A DNA stretch of 55,041 bases from Hyphomicrobiales bacterium (GCA_947455725.1 CANGPL010000014.1:1-55041), one strand, 5' to 3'; counted from the first letter of the stretch, positions 25,507 through 35,340 are shown. Numbers and translations are program-made. The notes: a model not told the origin generated them from the letters alone.

Positions 25507-26298
25507 ATGACGGATCCTTCAACCCTTCAGCATCAAGACACGGGTAAGGAGATCATCATCTCCGTTCGTGATCTTGTCGTTGCGTTCGGCACCAAGCGTG
25601 TGATGGATGGGCTAACCATTGATTTGCGGCGTGGTGAAATCATGGGCTTCATTGGCCCATCCGGCTCTGGTAAATCCGTGCTTATGCGGAGTATTTTGGG
25701 GCTCGTTAAAAAGTCATCCGGAAAAATTACTGCTTTCGGTTCAGACCTCGATCAAATTTCCCCGGCGGATCGGCGAAAAATAGAGCGCCGCTGGGGCGTC
25801 TTATTTCAACAAGGCGCACTGTTTTCGTCTCTTACAGTATTGCAAAATGTGCAGGTCCCGATGCGCGAATATTGGCATTTGTCACCGCGCTTAATGGATG
25901 AGCTCGCTTATGCGAAACTCGCACTTGTTGGATTGAAGCCTGATGCCGCGTTGAAATTCCCCTCCGAATTATCAGGAGGCATGATCAAGCGTGTTGCACT
26001 CGCCCGCGCTTTAGCGCTTGATCCTGAAATTGTGTTCTTGGACGAGCCAACTTCCGGGTTAGACCCGATCGGTGCGGGCGAATTCGACGAGTTGATCGCA
26101 ACACTACGCAATACGCTGGGCCTGTCTGTCTTTATGGTAACGCACGATTTGGGCAGTCTTTTCACGGTATGCGACCGGATTGCGGCGCTCGGAAATGGGC
26201 GCATTATCGCGGATGGCAATATTGACGCCATGCTAAAATCTGATCAACCGTGGCTGCGATCCTATTTTCATAGCAAGCGGGCAGGATCGATTCGGTAA
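25507..26298 (+). CDS. mlaF: MlaF-type ABC ATPase
   Basis: ATP-binding subunit driving the MlaE permease. In 263 residues it has Walker A GPSGSGKS (50-57), a Q-loop (LFQQGALFSSLTV), signature LSGGMIKR (a GGM variant usual for the MlaF subgroup), Walker B IVFLDEPTSGLDP and the switch histidine in VTHDLGS. The LFQQGALF and GGMIKRVALARA patterns separate MlaF-type ATPases from other ABC importers. Eight bases after mlaE and 20 before mlaD, one operon. Confidence 0.94.
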   Translation: MTDPSTLQHQDTGKEIIISVRDLVVAFGTKRVMDGLTIDLRRGEIMGFIGPSGSGKSVLMRSILGLVKKSSGKITAFGSDLDQISPADRRKIERRWGVLFQQGALFSSLTVLQNVQVPMREYWHLSPRLMDELAYAKLALVGLKPDAALKFPSELSGGMIKRVALARALALDPEIVFLDEPTSGLDPIGAGEFDELIATLRNTLGLSVFMVTHDLGSLFTVCDRIAALGNGRIIADGNIDAMLKSDQPWLRSYFHSKRAGSIR

Positions 26299-26318
26299 TG
26301 CGGGGATATATCGGCTAA

Positions 26319-27308
26319 ATGGAAACGCGCGCTAACTATGCCATCATCGGCCTATTTACTTTGGGCGTGGTTGCGGCTGCCTTTTTATTCGTTTGGTGGG
26401 CAGCCGGGCGCGATACGCGGTCGCAATTGCCGTATCGCATTCAATTCACTGGATCGGTATCGGGCCTCTCGCGCGGCTCGGTCGTGCTCTATAATGGACT
26501 TAAGATTGGTGAAGTCAGCTCGATTGCCCTTTCAACCTCCGATCCCGGCAAGGTAATCGCGTGGATATCCGTTGAAGGCTCGACACCGATCAATGAGGAT
26601 ACGCGGGCAAGACTAGAATTTCAGGGGCTAACGGGCGTAGCCTCGATTCAAATGACGGGCGGCACGCCCAATTCGAAGCGGCTGATCGTGAATGACGTCA
26701 CAACGCCTCCCTTAATCATCGCGGATCGATCGGATTTTCAGGATCTGCTAGAAAACGCGCAACGCCTGTCACGTCGGGCGGACGAAGTGCTGGGTCATGC
26801 CGAAAAGATATTCGCCGATAGCGAGCAACCTGTAACCGAGACCATCAAAAATATTCAGAGGTTTTCTCGTGGCCTCGTTACCGATCCCGATGCCGTGTCA
26901 AATATCCTGAGCTCAACAGCAAAGGCCGCGGCTTCGATTGCGGATGTTTCCGCCAAGACGGGTAATTTGGTTGATCGTTTAAATAAAGCTGCTGATCGCC
27001 TCGATAATGTGCTGGCCGGTGCGGAAACGGCCATCGGGTCCGGTGAAATTAAGGGATCGATTGTCGAGATCGGTGATGCCGCACGCTCTATTCGTGAGCT
27101 CGCCAATCATCTTGATAGCCGCACCGCCGATTTATCCGAGCGTTTCGGGAACGCCGCGACCGATGGCTTGCGTCAAATCAGCGGCATTGCAGTCGATAGC
27201 CGCCGCACTTTGGCTGAGATTGAACGTACCGTGCGTGAGTTCCGACAAAACCCGCAACAACTCATCACCGGTGCGAAGCCTCCGGTGCCAGCCTATGCGG
27301 GGCATTAA
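26319..27308 (+). CDS. mlaD: MlaD/MCE-domain lipid-binding protein
   Basis: Inner-membrane-anchored periplasmic protein that handles the lipid in Mla-type transport. The 329-residue chain starts METRANYAIIGLFTLGVV, a single N-terminal helix (about 7-28), followed by an MCE domain (about 38-115, with SGLSRGSVVLYNGLKIGEV) and a long helical C-terminal region with coiled-coil character (about 140-310), longer than the E. coli protein but common in alphaproteobacteria. It joins mlaE and mlaF upstream and the lipoprotein gene downstream (start one base after its stop). Confidence 0.92.
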   Translation: METRANYAIIGLFTLGVVAAAFLFVWWAAGRDTRSQLPYRIQFTGSVSGLSRGSVVLYNGLKIGEVSSIALSTSDPGKVIAWISVEGSTPINEDTRARLEFQGLTGVASIQMTGGTPNSKRLIVNDVTTPPLIIADRSDFQDLLENAQRLSRRADEVLGHAEKIFADSEQPVTETIKNIQRFSRGLVTDPDAVSNILSSTAKAAASIADVSAKTGNLVDRLNKAADRLDNVLAGAETAIGSGEIKGSIVEIGDAARSIRELANHLDSRTADLSERFGNAATDGLRQISGIAVDSRRTLAEIERTVREFRQNPQQLITGAKPPVPAYAGH

Positions 27309-27309
27309 A

Positions 27310-27888
27310 ATGATACCGTTTCTTCGGCTCGCCGCTGTCATCGGGATTGGGTCCATCATGGGTGGCTGCGCCTCGGGGCCACCTGCGACCTATGATCTCC
27401 TCGCTCCTCCCACGATGGGGGCGTTGAAGCCGCTATCGCTTAGCCTCGTCGTTTCAGAGCCTACGGCTCCTCGCGCTTTTGATACGGACCGGATGATTGT
27501 TCGCGAGGCAGATGGCGCCATCAGCTATGTGCAAGGCGCGCAATGGTCGGATCGTGCGCCCGCTCTTCTTCAGACGCGGCTGATCCGGGCGATTGAGAAA
27601 AAGGGATATTCAGTTGCGCGCGAAGGGGCGGGCGTGATTGGGGATCTCCAACTCACCGGTGAAATTTTATCGTTCAACCTCGTACCGGGCTCGCCGACAC
27701 AGGCTGACATTTCCTTGGTGATGCGGTTGATCGATACCCACGAAGGCAAACTTATCGCAAGCCGCTCGTTTCAGAACCGCGTCGCGGTCGAAACTTTGTC
27801 GGGAGCCGATATCGCGACGGGCTTTGATAAAGCCATCTCAGAGTTGACGCCGACAATCGCTGATTGGGTCTTGGCCCGTCGCCATTAG
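27310..27888 (+). CDS. ABC-type transport auxiliary lipoprotein (PqiC/DUF330-like)
   Basis: A 192-residue lipoprotein with signal sequence and lipobox IMGGC, so Cys20 is the predicted lipidated residue. The mature part begins ATYDLLAPP and contains LVVSEPTAPRAFDTDRMIVRE and SDRAPALLQTRLIRAIEKKGY, the pattern of periplasmic auxiliary proteins paired with MCE transporters (PqiC family). It probably docks the MlaD part to the outer membrane. ATG 27310 is chosen because it starts the signal peptide directly after the mlaD stop; longer frames run back inside mlaD. Confidence 0.85.
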   Translation: MIPFLRLAAVIGIGSIMGGCASGPPATYDLLAPPTMGALKPLSLSLVVSEPTAPRAFDTDRMIVREADGAISYVQGAQWSDRAPALLQTRLIRAIEKKGYSVAREGAGVIGDLQLTGEILSFNLVPGSPTQADISLVMRLIDTHEGKLIASRSFQNRVAVETLSGADIATGFDKAISELTPTIADWVLARRH

Positions 27889-27897
27889 TCCGATGAA

Positions 27898-28527
27898 CTA
27901 TTTTCGCGAAGAAACAACAATGTCAGCCGGGCTGTCGCTCAAGCGTACCCAAATATTAGGATTGCGTACGGATTGTCGTTCAATAAATCGATAGCCGGTT
28001 TGCTCCCAGCCCATGATCGTATCGGTCTGATTATCGAGGATAAAATCTCCGCGATCAGTGACGACCGTCAGGATCGCATGGCCTTCATGGCGGCGATTAT
28101 AGACGATGGTCATCAAGAGAGCAGAAGGCGATAGTTTGAGCGCGATCAACATCTTACGTTTTAAGAGCGCATAATCTTCGCAATCGCCTTTCCCATCCGT
28201 CGGAATATCCCAGGACTCAGCTACGCCCCAATGTTCGAGATCGGATACGGGTTGTATATCCCGGTTAACCGCTTCATTCACGTTTCGCAGCGTTTGCCAG
28301 ACGTCCGCCGTGAGTTCCACGTAAGATGGCCCGACCAGTTGATCATCACACTCGCGAGCAAATTTACGACAAAAATCGCGCCATCCAAAGGGCGCGGATA
28401 ACTCGCCGGTTGTCGCTGCCGATGTAACAACCATTGGAAGTTTTTCATCTTTTGAAAAACTTTGGGTTGCAATCGCTGGCACGCAGGAACACAGGATACT
28501 GAGGATTAACGTAAGATGTTTGAGCAT
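27898..28527 (-). CDS. Secreted transglutaminase-like cysteine protease (BTLCP family, LapG-like)
   Basis: A 209-residue exported protein with a signal peptide (about 1-21) and the papain-like triad of bacterial transglutaminase-like cysteine proteinases: Cys116 in GKGDCEDYALLKR, His150 in RHEGHAILTV and Asp165 in FILDNQ. The best-known member, LapG, cleaves a surface adhesin and so controls biofilm release under c-di-GMP; no adhesin or LapD-like gene is seen here. A GTG at 28536 could add three residues. Convergent with the mla operon, separated by 9 bases. Confidence 0.85.
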   Translation of the reverse strand: MLKHLTLILSILCSCVPAIATQSFSKDEKLPMVVTSAATTGELSAPFGWRDFCRKFARECDDQLVGPSYVELTADVWQTLRNVNEAVNRDIQPVSDLEHWGVAESWDIPTDGKGDCEDYALLKRKMLIALKLSPSALLMTIVYNRRHEGHAILTVVTDRGDFILDNQTDTIMGWEQTGYRFIERQSVRNPNIWVRLSDSPADIVVSSRK

Positions 28528-28836
28528 GGCGGCCACTTGAACGGGATCGGCTCGGCCTAGCGCAAGGTTACTTGACTGAGCTTTCGGCGATTTGCGGTTA
28601 AGTGGACCTAATGTGGCGCCAAAAGACTTTTATCTTGCAAAGATAATTTGGAAAATTTTACAGTAATATCAATAATTTGGGGTTATACTATCACCTTCAT
28701 TTTGAAATAAATTTTAAACACTGAATAGACCGAGCTTACGTTTTATTGCGCATTGCTTCGGGTATTCATGGACGATGGCTTGACGTTTATAGGCGGTCCG
28801 GAGACAAGAATGTATCGGCGGATAAAGGGGTAATGC
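28528..28836. other. AT-rich intergenic region, divergent promoters expected
   Basis: About 310 bases between the divergent BTLCP protease and rhomboid genes. The middle (about 28620-28720) is much more AT-rich than flanking DNA. No credible gene, hairpin terminator or repeat is visible; it presumably carries the promoters of both genes. Confidence 0.5.
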
Positions 28837-29640
28837 GTGAAGCGGGAACCAATTTTTAACGTACCCGCGGTGGTGCTCGGGCTGATCAGCGTGATGATGG
28901 CCGTTCAAGCGGTGATGGATTGGCTCGATGCCGATACCGCCAGCGAACTGATCATGGCCTATGGTTTTATTCCAGCCGATGTTTCGGAGCGGCTTTCCGG
29001 TGGTGTGTTACATCACCTGATGGACTTGGCCGCGGCAAAGCCGGATGATGTGGCGCTCACCGGCACCGCCGAATTGGCCGAATATGTCTTAACCCAGCCA
29101 AGCGCCTTGCCGTTGAGTTTTTTTAGTTACGCTTTTCTTCATGCCGGTTGGACGCATGTTCTCATGAATTCGGCGTGGCTCCTTGCCTTTGGCAGCTTAG
29201 TAGCAAGGCGTTTGGGTCCGGCTCGGTTTGTGTGTTTGTTTGCGCTGTCTGCATTCGGTGGCGCCGTCGCCCATTACCTCAGCCATACCGAGGATGTCAT
29301 GCCGATGATCGGTGCTTCAGGCGCCGTCTCCGGCATCATGGCGGCTGCCATCCGCTTTGTATTTCAGCCGGGTGAATCCTTATCGGGCTTTTCGCTCAAT
29401 GCCACCGGAAGCTATCGCGCACCCGCTTTGCCTCTCGTACAAACTTTTCGCGATCGGAGAACTCTGAGGTTCATTTTGCTCTGGCTCGCGATTAATATTG
29501 TTACCGGTCTTGCAGGCCTGCCATTAGGTCTAACCGAAGGCTCAATTGCGTGGGAAGCCCATCTCGGTGGATTCTTGATTGGTCTATTGGCGTTTTCGCT
29601 GATTGATCCGCCGCTAGACGACATTGATAGCCGCGCTTAA
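28837..29640 (+). CDS. Rhomboid-family intramembrane serine protease
   Basis: A 267-residue polytopic protein with the rhomboid active site: HAGWTHVLMN (His107, Asn111), the serine motif GASGAVSG with Ser161, and His242 in WEAHLGGFLIG. It should cut membrane-spanning substrates within the bilayer. The N-terminal helix is followed by a longer loop before the core than in GlpG, common in alphaproteobacterial rhomboids. Start is GTG 28837 behind AAAGGGG at six-base spacing. Substrate unknown. Confidence 0.9.
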   Translation: MKREPIFNVPAVVLGLISVMMAVQAVMDWLDADTASELIMAYGFIPADVSERLSGGVLHHLMDLAAAKPDDVALTGTAELAEYVLTQPSALPLSFFSYAFLHAGWTHVLMNSAWLLAFGSLVARRLGPARFVCLFALSAFGGAVAHYLSHTEDVMPMIGASGAVSGIMAAAIRFVFQPGESLSGFSLNATGSYRAPALPLVQTFRDRRTLRFILLWLAINIVTGLAGLPLGLTEGSIAWEAHLGGFLIGLLAFSLIDPPLDDIDSRA

Positions 29641-29828
29641 GCTAAGCGGAAGATCAGGTTTCTTCCCAATAAAAGTCTGATTGCCAATTAGCTAAAAGTA
29701 AGTGATCTTCATTACCGTTATCGTGCCTTGGTTGCGCGGTAGAGCGGCGCTTCCATTGTACGGATCGGTGAGGCATGGCCTCTCGTTCCCATGGCCTCAC
29801 AACGTATAAGAATACGGGGAGGAAGGTC

Positions 29829-30257
29829 ATGAGCGTCCAAGACATACTGGTCCAAAAAGGCCAACATATCGAGTTCATCGGTCCCGACGTTAAAATTGCG
29901 CAGGCGATTTTGCATTTAGCCTCAAAGCGTATCGGCGCATTGCTCGTCATGGACGATGCCCGTCGCATTTTAGGCATTCTATCCGAGCGCGATATCATTC
30001 GCGCGCTGGTTGCTGGATCTCATGCGCTTGATGATCACGTCCGGGATCACATGACGAGCGTTGTCGTCACCTGTCCGCTCAATACATCGGTCGCCGAAGT
30101 CATGGATATGATGACGCGAGGACGCTTCAGACATATCCCCGTCGTCAATGATGACGAGCTTGTCGGCGTCATCTCCATCGGCGATGTCGTCAAACACCGT
30201 TTAGCCGAGATGGAAAGCGAGAAGAGCGCGATTATCGCTTATATCGCGGCAGGCTAG
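29829..30257 (+). CDS. Tandem CBS-domain protein
   Basis: A 142-residue protein consisting almost only of two CBS domains (about 10-65 and 75-130), with the motifs IGALLVMDDARRILGILSERDIIRAL and RFRHIPVVNDDELVGVISIGDVVKHRL, both over 20 residues and shown here as landmarks only by their ends IGALLV...DIIRAL and RFRHIP...VVKHRL. CBS pairs bind adenosine nucleotides and act as energy or ionic sensors, often regulating other proteins. ATG 29829 follows a strong GGGGAGGA site. Convergent with hisI, so its target is not obvious. Confidence 0.9.
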   Translation: MSVQDILVQKGQHIEFIGPDVKIAQAILHLASKRIGALLVMDDARRILGILSERDIIRALVAGSHALDDHVRDHMTSVVVTCPLNTSVAEVMDMMTRGRFRHIPVVNDDELVGVISIGDVVKHRLAEMESEKSAIIAYIAAG

Positions 30258-30262
30258 GGGCG

Positions 30263-30679
30263 TTACACCCAATTGAGCTTGATCGTACCGTCGTCGGATA
30301 CCCCATCGACACGACGGTAGAAGCACTGTGGTCGTCCGGTGTGGCAGCACCCACCATCGCCGCCGACTTCAACCCGCAACAAAAGGCAATCTTGGTCGCA
30401 ATCCACGCGGATTTCTTTAACGGCCTGAATTTGTCCGGAGGTTTCGCCCTTAAGCCATAGGCTGTTGCGCGAGCGCGACCAATACCAAGCCTGTCCGGTC
30501 TCAATCGTCTTGGTGAGCGCTTCGGCATTCATATGCGCCACCATCAAGATCGCATTGGTCGCTGCATCAACCGTCACGGCGGTTATCAGTCCGGCGGCAT
30601 CAAATTTAGGAGCCAAAAATAGGCCATCTTCGACACTATGCTTGTCGCCTTGCGGCAAAAGCCGAGGAGAAGTGGTCAT
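30263..30679 (-). CDS. hisI: Phosphoribosyl-AMP cyclohydrolase
   Basis: Opens the purine ring of phosphoribosyl-AMP, third step of histidine synthesis. The 138-residue, monofunctional form (no HisE fusion) contains the zinc/magnesium site motifs: [28 protein letters not shown] and [14 protein letters not shown], whose cysteines bind zinc. ATG 30679 has GGAG at nine-base spacing. It is separated from the upstream folE by an intrinsic terminator, so it likely has its own promoter or read-through supply. Other his genes are not in the window. Confidence 0.95.
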   Translation of the reverse strand: MTTSPRLLPQGDKHSVEDGLFLAPKFDAAGLITAVTVDAATNAILMVAHMNAEALTKTIETGQAWYWSRSRNSLWLKGETSGQIQAVKEIRVDCDQDCLLLRVEVGGDGGCCHTGRPQCFYRRVDGVSDDGTIKLNWV

Positions 30680-30699
30680 TGCTCATACTCCATGATCAA

Positions 30700-30727
30700 A
30701 AAAAGCCCCGCATATGCGGGGCTTTTT
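30700..30727 (-). terminator. Intrinsic terminator after folE
   Basis: GCCCCGC/GCGGGGC stem with ATAT loop, with T7 following on the minus strand (and T5 on the plus strand). It sits between folE and hisI and would end folE transcription just ahead of the hisI start. Confidence 0.9.
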
Positions 30728-30757
30728 AACACAGTAGACGCTTGAAGAAAGGCCCGA

Positions 30758-31405
30758 TTATCGAGCGCGATAGCCCTGCAGCATGGTCATGAAGCGGGCT
30801 TGCTCTGCTGGATCATCCCGGAACACGCCCGTAAAGCGCGTTGTAATCGTCGAGGCACCTTGCTTTTGCACGCCGCGCATCGACATGCACATGTGCTCCG
30901 CATCGATCAAAACCGCGATGCCGCGAGGATGAAGCGCCTCATCAATAGCGTCGACAATCTGCGCCGTCATCGTTTCTTGCGTCTGAAGGCGCTTGGCGAA
31001 GACATCCACAACGCGGGCAAGCTTGGAGAGCCCGACCACGCCTTCGGATGGGTAGTAAGCCACATGGGCACTACCGACAAACGGCACCATATGGTGTTCG
31101 CAATGCGACGAGAAAGGAATATCGCGAACCAGAACCATGTCGTCATAGCCGGCTACTTCTTCAAAAACCTTGTCGAGGACATCAACGCCCGTCGATTGGT
31201 AGCCTTGGAAGAATTCATCATAGGCTTTGACCACGCGCTTCGGCGTGTCCAAGAGGCCTTCGCGGGACGGATCATCTCCGGCCCAAGCGATTAAGGTTCG
31301 CACAGCAGCTTCCGCTTCTTCGCGAGACGGGCGTACAACCGGTACAGGCTTTTCAACCGTCTGCTGCATATGCTTGATAGAAAGGGTCTTAACCACGGCG
31401 TCCAT
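30758..31405 (-). CDS. folE: GTP cyclohydrolase I
   Basis: Converts GTP to 7,8-dihydroneopterin triphosphate, the entry to folate synthesis. The 215-residue protein has the type I signatures: [12 protein letters not shown] with zinc ligands Cys102 and His105, [13 protein letters not shown] with Cys173, and [12 protein letters not shown]. The ATG at 31405 has GGAGG just upstream. The N-terminal 25 residues are variable as in other family members. It is divergent from the IscU-like gene and followed by a strong terminator. It complements folPBK and pabABC elsewhere in the window. Confidence 0.96.
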   Translation of the reverse strand: MDAVVKTLSIKHMQQTVEKPVPVVRPSREEAEAAVRTLIAWAGDDPSREGLLDTPKRVVKAYDEFFQGYQSTGVDVLDKVFEEVAGYDDMVLVRDIPFSSHCEHHMVPFVGSAHVAYYPSEGVVGLSKLARVVDVFAKRLQTQETMTAQIVDAIDEALHPRGIAVLIDAEHMCMSMRGVQKQGASTITTRFTGVFRDDPAEQARFMTMLQGYRAR

Positions 31406-31586
31406 GGTGCCTCCATTTGAGTAAAGATACCGAGTTTACGGCGATGAACGAAGAGTGGACCACGAGAAACAAATGAAATGCGGCAAAACAGATCGATTTT
31501 TGTTCAGCTCTCGTAATTATTAGTAACCGCGTCTATATGGGGAGGCGTGCCTAATTCCGCCAGTATATTGTTTTTTTGGGTTCCCA

Positions 31587-32045
31587 ATGATCAACGAAAT
31601 TTACAATAAGCGTATCCTCGAACTGGCAGCCGATATCCCTCGTCAGGGTCGTTTAGCCGCGCCTGATGCATCGGCAACCGTGCATTCAAAGCTATGTGGT
31701 TCGACAGTCACCATCGACATTTCCATGCATGACGGAAAAATCTCGGACTTCGCGCATGAGATAAAAGCCTGTGCTCTCGGTCAAGCTTCCTCGTCGATCA
31801 TGGCGCGTCATGTGATTGGCGCAACCCCGCAAGAGCTTAAAGATGTCCGCCAATCCGTCCGCGCGATGCTGAAGGAAGGGGCCGCAGCGCCTCAAGGAAA
31901 ATGGGCTGATCTTGCGGTATTAGAGCCGGTGCGGGATTATAAAGCCCGCCATGCTTCAACGCTTCTGACGTTTGACGCGGTAGTGAAAGCCATCGAAGAG
32001 ATTGAGGGTCGCGAGGCGGTCAGCGTAGAGGCGGCGTCAAATTAA
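31587..32045 (+). CDS. IscU/NifU-N-like Fe-S scaffold family protein
   Basis: A 152-residue member of the IscU/NifU N-terminal family. Cys37 (SKLCGSTVTID) and Cys62 (IKACALGQASSSIM) match the first two scaffold cysteines, but the aspartate after CG is serine and the third cysteine site reads YKARHASTLLTFDAV without cysteine. This variant is widespread in alphaproteobacteria near folE and hisI, and its exact role is unclear. It could deliver or hold Fe-S clusters or act differently. Its 3' end overlaps the convergent mipA-like gene by 26 bases. Confidence 0.82.
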   Translation: MINEIYNKRILELAADIPRQGRLAAPDASATVHSKLCGSTVTIDISMHDGKISDFAHEIKACALGQASSSIMARHVIGATPQELKDVRQSVRAMLKEGAAAPQGKWADLAVLEPVRDYKARHASTLLTFDAVVKAIEEIEGREAVSVEAASN

Positions 32046-32823
32046 TATTGAGCGAAGCGCCCACGCGAACCTCGTCATTGAACGTCGTAGGCTTCGTGCC
32101 TTGCGATGTCGTGGTGGAGAGCATCACCCGGTCATAATTGGCAAATACCGAGGTTGACCAGTTCTTGCCCGCCGCGAATTTGATCAATCCGGCCGCCCCG
32201 AAACTACGGGCATCAATTGCGCCACCGGATAAACTGAGCGCCGAATAGTCAGCGCTATATTGAGCCGCCGTATAATCGGTGCCGCTCATCCCGACATGCG
32301 GTCCGGCAGAAACAACAAATTTGCCAACCCGCTGGACGTAATCCGCGCCCAAAGTACCCGTCAATCCGGCCACACCGTCGGTGCCAAGGCGGATCTCACC
32401 CCGAATACGAAGCTGATCAGGGGAGGGCCAATATTCGGCAAAGACGCCGGGTTCAACGACCCAACGCGAATCATTGGTCGAAAATCCTTCGCGACCAGCC
32501 CGCATCGGATCATAATGGCCGACTGCCCCCATCGCGACCGATGCGTTAGGGCTGAACAGAACAAGGCTCAAGCTCTCGTCTTTACCAACCAAATGATCGG
32601 ATATGCTCGGCGTCTCAACGCTAACCATCGGAAAATTCACGAAACTATAGCGATCACCGCCCGGGAAGCTCGGCGTTGTAATCGTCGTACCATTCACCGA
32701 CATAAGCCAGCCGGGATTGACCCGCTCGGCTGCCTGCGTTGATGTAGCAAAGAGGGCCGCGGTTAAGGCCGTTGCTTTTGCTAAACCATTAAAGGCTTTT
32801 GGTGTCAGAAACGCCAATGTCAT
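32020..32823 (-). CDS. MipA/OmpV-family outer-membrane protein
   Basis: A 267-residue exported protein: signal peptide about 1-31 (ending STQAA), then beta-rich sequence with the family-typical EPGVFAEYWPSPDQLRIRGE block (WPS...LR.RGE), GTLGADYVQRVGKFVVSAGP and alternating hydrophobic strands of a beta-barrel. MipA/OmpV proteins are outer-membrane barrels, sometimes linked to peptidoglycan enzymes. The C-terminus ends in LR rather than an aromatic residue, which is unusual for barrel insertion signals. Convergent with the IscU-like gene, divergent from yidD. Confidence 0.8.
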   Translation of the reverse strand: MTLAFLTPKAFNGLAKATALTAALFATSTQAAERVNPGWLMSVNGTTITTPSFPGGDRYSFVNFPMVSVETPSISDHLVGKDESLSLVLFSPNASVAMGAVGHYDPMRAGREGFSTNDSRWVVEPGVFAEYWPSPDQLRIRGEIRLGTDGVAGLTGTLGADYVQRVGKFVVSAGPHVGMSGTDYTAAQYSADYSALSLSGGAIDARSFGAAGLIKFAAGKNWSTSVFANYDRVMLSTTTSQGTKPTTFNDEVRVGASLNINLTPPLR

Positions 32824-32888
32824 CCATCTGTCTCTGGCCGCGGACTCTGCCGCCGTTAGGCGTCTCTATTACGAAAGTGTTAAGCCGG

Positions 32889-33257
32889 ATGCAACCCTCT
32901 ACACGTTTAGCGCGTCTATTATGGTTACCCGCAAGGCTCGCGCGCATTTTTATCCGCGTCTACCAGCTCACATTTTCCAGCATTTTAGGCAGACATTGCA
33001 GGCACTTGCCAACATGTTCTTCCTATATGGATGAGGCCATTGATCGCTATGGCCTGTGGAAAGGTGGTTGGGTCGGCCTTGCCCGTTTATGCCGCTGTCA
33101 CCCGTTTGGTACCTCCGGACTCGATCTTGTCCCAGAAGAATTGCCCGATGCAGCGCGCTGGTATATGCCGTGGCGCTATGGTCGCTGGAAAACATGTAAT
33201 CGCGGCCCGACCTATGTCTGCGAGGCCGTCGAGCCGGGCGATGGCGCTTCTCGCTGA
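32889..33257 (+). CDS. yidD: YidD membrane protein insertion efficiency factor
   Basis: A 122-residue version of the small YidD family, which helps YidC insert inner-membrane proteins. The core [19 protein letters not shown] and [17 protein letters not shown] carry the conserved cysteines and the HP-x-G motif; an amphipathic N-terminal helix ([17 protein letters not shown]) would attach it to the inner leaflet. A C-terminal extension beyond the core (about 40 residues) is seen. ATG 32889 is chosen as start because it begins the family N-terminus; the ribosome-binding site is weak. 62 bases ahead of thrS, same strand. Confidence 0.88.
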   Translation: MQPSTRLARLLWLPARLARIFIRVYQLTFSSILGRHCRHLPTCSSYMDEAIDRYGLWKGGWVGLARLCRCHPFGTSGLDLVPEELPDAARWYMPWRYGRWKTCNRGPTYVCEAVEPGDGASR

Positions 33258-33319
33258 TTTCATGCCCCGGAATAGGCTTACCCGTGTGGTTCGCGGGAGT
33301 GAGCAAGGAGAGTATAAGA

Positions 33320-35296
33320 ATGATCCACCTGACATTTCCCGATGGCGCCAAGCGGACTTTTGAGCCCGGCATTACCGGTTTCGATATTGCCAAAGGCATT
33401 TCGCCCTCATTGGCCAAGCGCACCGTCGCCATGGCGCTTGATGGCGTCGTTACTGATCTCAATGACTCCATTTCCACCGACGCCAAAATCGAATTTGTTG
33501 GCCGCGACGATCCCCGCGCGCTCGAATTGATCCGTCATGACTGCGCCCATGTGCTCGCCGAAGCGGTGCAGACGCTCTGGCCCGGCACGCAAGTGACCAT
33601 CGGTCCCGTGATCGAAAACGGCTTCTATTATGATTTCTACCGCGCCGAGCCTTTCACGCCGGAAGATTTTCCAGCGATTGAAGCCGAGATGCGCAAAATC
33701 ATTGCGCGCGACAAGCCTTTCACCAAGGAAATTTGGAAGCGCGAAGATGTCCGCTCGCTGTTCGAGACCAAGGGCGAAGCCTTCAAGGTTGAGCTTGTCG
33801 ATGCCATTCCGCCCGGCGAAGATTTAAAAATCTATCGCCAAGGTGACTGGTTCGATCTTTGCCGCGGTCCGCATATGACCTCGACAGGCAAGATCGGCGA
33901 CGCGTTCAAGCTTATGAAAGTGGCCGGTGCCTATTGGCGCGGCGACAGCAACAACCCGATGCTGACGCGTATTTACGCCACCGCTTTCGCAACCAAAGAC
34001 GAGTTAGAGGCCTATCTTCACCAATTGGAAGAAGCCGAGAAGCGCGACCATCGCCGTTTGGGCCGCGAAATGGACCTCTTCCACTTCCAAGAAGAAGGTC
34101 CGGGCACGGTATTCTGGCATCCGAAAGGCTGGACGCTGTTCCAATCGCTCATCTCCTATATGCGCCGCCGTCTCGACAAGCTTGGTTATGACGAGGTGAA
34201 TGCGCCGCAGCTTTTGGATAAGTCCCTCTGGGAGACGTCTGGTCACTGGGGTTGGTATCAGGAAAACATGTTCGCGGTTAAATCCGCCTACGCCTTCATG
34301 CACCCGGAAGATAAAGAGGCCGAGCATCGCGTCTTTGCGATCAAGCCGATGAACTGCCCGGGCCATGTGCAAATCTTTAAGCACGGCCTCAAATCCTATC
34401 GCGATTTGCCGTTACGGTTGGCCGAATTCGGTGCTGTCCATCGCTATGAGCCATCAGGCGCCTTGCATGGCTTGATGCGCGTGCGCGGATTTACGCAAGA
34501 TGACGCGCATATTTTCTGCACGGAAGCGCAAATGGCCGATGAGTGTCTTGCGATCAATGATTTGATCCTGACGACCTATAAGGATTTCGGCTTCGACAAG
34601 ATTGTCGTCAAACTCTCGACACGCCCCGAAAAACGCGTCGGCGACGATGCTCTATGGGACCGCGCCGAAGCCGTGATGACCAAGGTGTTGGAGCAGATCA
34701 AGGAGCAATCCGGTGGCTTGATTGAAACCTCGATCAATCCGGGGGAGGGCGCGTTTTATGGCCCGAAATTCGAATATGTCCTGCGCGATGCCATCGGCCG
34801 CGATTGGCAATGCGGCACAACGCAGGTCGATTTTAACTTACCCGAGCGTTTCGGTGCGTTCTATATCGGTGAAGACGGTGCGAAGACCGTACCCGTCATG
34901 ATCCATCGCGCGATTTGCGGTTCGATGGAGCGTTTCACGGGTATTTTGATCGAGCATTTCGCCGGTCATTTCCCACTTTGGCTCGCGCCTTTGCAGGCGG
35001 TTGTTGCGACCATCACCAATGATGGCGATGACTATGCCGATGAAGTCGTCAAAGCGCTGAAAAAAGCGGGCATCCGCGTTCAGCCTGATCTTCGCAACGA
35101 AAAGATCACCTATAAGGTCCGCGAGCATTCGCTGGCCAAGGTTCCGGTTCTGCTCGTGGTTGGTCGCAAAGAGGCGGCTGAGCGTACCGTATCAATCCGT
35201 CGCTTCGGCTCGCCGGATCAAACCATGATGACGTTGGATGAGGCCATTGCCACGCTGAAAGCGGAAGCTGTGCCTCCTGATCAGCGCCGCGATTAA
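33320..35296 (+). CDS. thrS: Threonyl-tRNA synthetase
   Basis: Charges tRNA-Thr, and edits Ser-tRNA-Thr. At 658 residues it has all domains: TGS (about 1-62), the N2 editing domain with His73/His77 (HDCAHV) and Cys181/His185 (DLCRGPHM), the class II catalytic core with the zinc-binding Cys346 in [10 protein letters not shown], motif 2 ([30 protein letters not shown], two overlapping blocks), motif 3 near [12 protein letters not shown], and the anticodon-binding domain. ATG 33320 follows AAGGAG. A tRNA-Thr gene occurs later in the same window. Confidence 0.97.
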   Translation: MIHLTFPDGAKRTFEPGITGFDIAKGISPSLAKRTVAMALDGVVTDLNDSISTDAKIEFVGRDDPRALELIRHDCAHVLAEAVQTLWPGTQVTIGPVIENGFYYDFYRAEPFTPEDFPAIEAEMRKIIARDKPFTKEIWKREDVRSLFETKGEAFKVELVDAIPPGEDLKIYRQGDWFDLCRGPHMTSTGKIGDAFKLMKVAGAYWRGDSNNPMLTRIYATAFATKDELEAYLHQLEEAEKRDHRRLGREMDLFHFQEEGPGTVFWHPKGWTLFQSLISYMRRRLDKLGYDEVNAPQLLDKSLWETSGHWGWYQENMFAVKSAYAFMHPEDKEAEHRVFAIKPMNCPGHVQIFKHGLKSYRDLPLRLAEFGAVHRYEPSGALHGLMRVRGFTQDDAHIFCTEAQMADECLAINDLILTTYKDFGFDKIVVKLSTRPEKRVGDDALWDRAEAVMTKVLEQIKEQSGGLIETSINPGEGAFYGPKFEYVLRDAIGRDWQCGTTQVDFNLPERFGAFYIGEDGAKTVPVMIHRAICGSMERFTGILIEHFAGHFPLWLAPLQAVVATITNDGDDYADEVVKALKKAGIRVQPDLRNEKITYKVREHSLAKVPVLLVVGRKEAAERTVSIRRFGSPDQTMMTLDEAIATLKAEAVPPDQRRD

Positions 35297-35302
35297 GGTA
35301 AT

Positions 35303-35337
35303 TTGAGCAACCTCTCTGGCAAAGGGAGGTTGCTCAA
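35303..35337. terminator. Strong hairpin after thrS
   Basis: TTGAGCAACCTC (35303-35314) pairs perfectly with GAGGTTGCTCAA (35326-35337) around an 11-base loop. There is no long T-run, but it fills the gap between convergent thrS and the next gene and could stop transcription in both directions. Confidence 0.6.
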
Positions 35338-35340
35338 GCA

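Noticed and set aside
33258-33319. Regulatory leader (T-box or similar) ahead of thrS
   Set aside because: Only 62 bases separate yidD from thrS and no leader hairpin with specifier is visible; T-boxes are also not expected in alphaproteobacteria.
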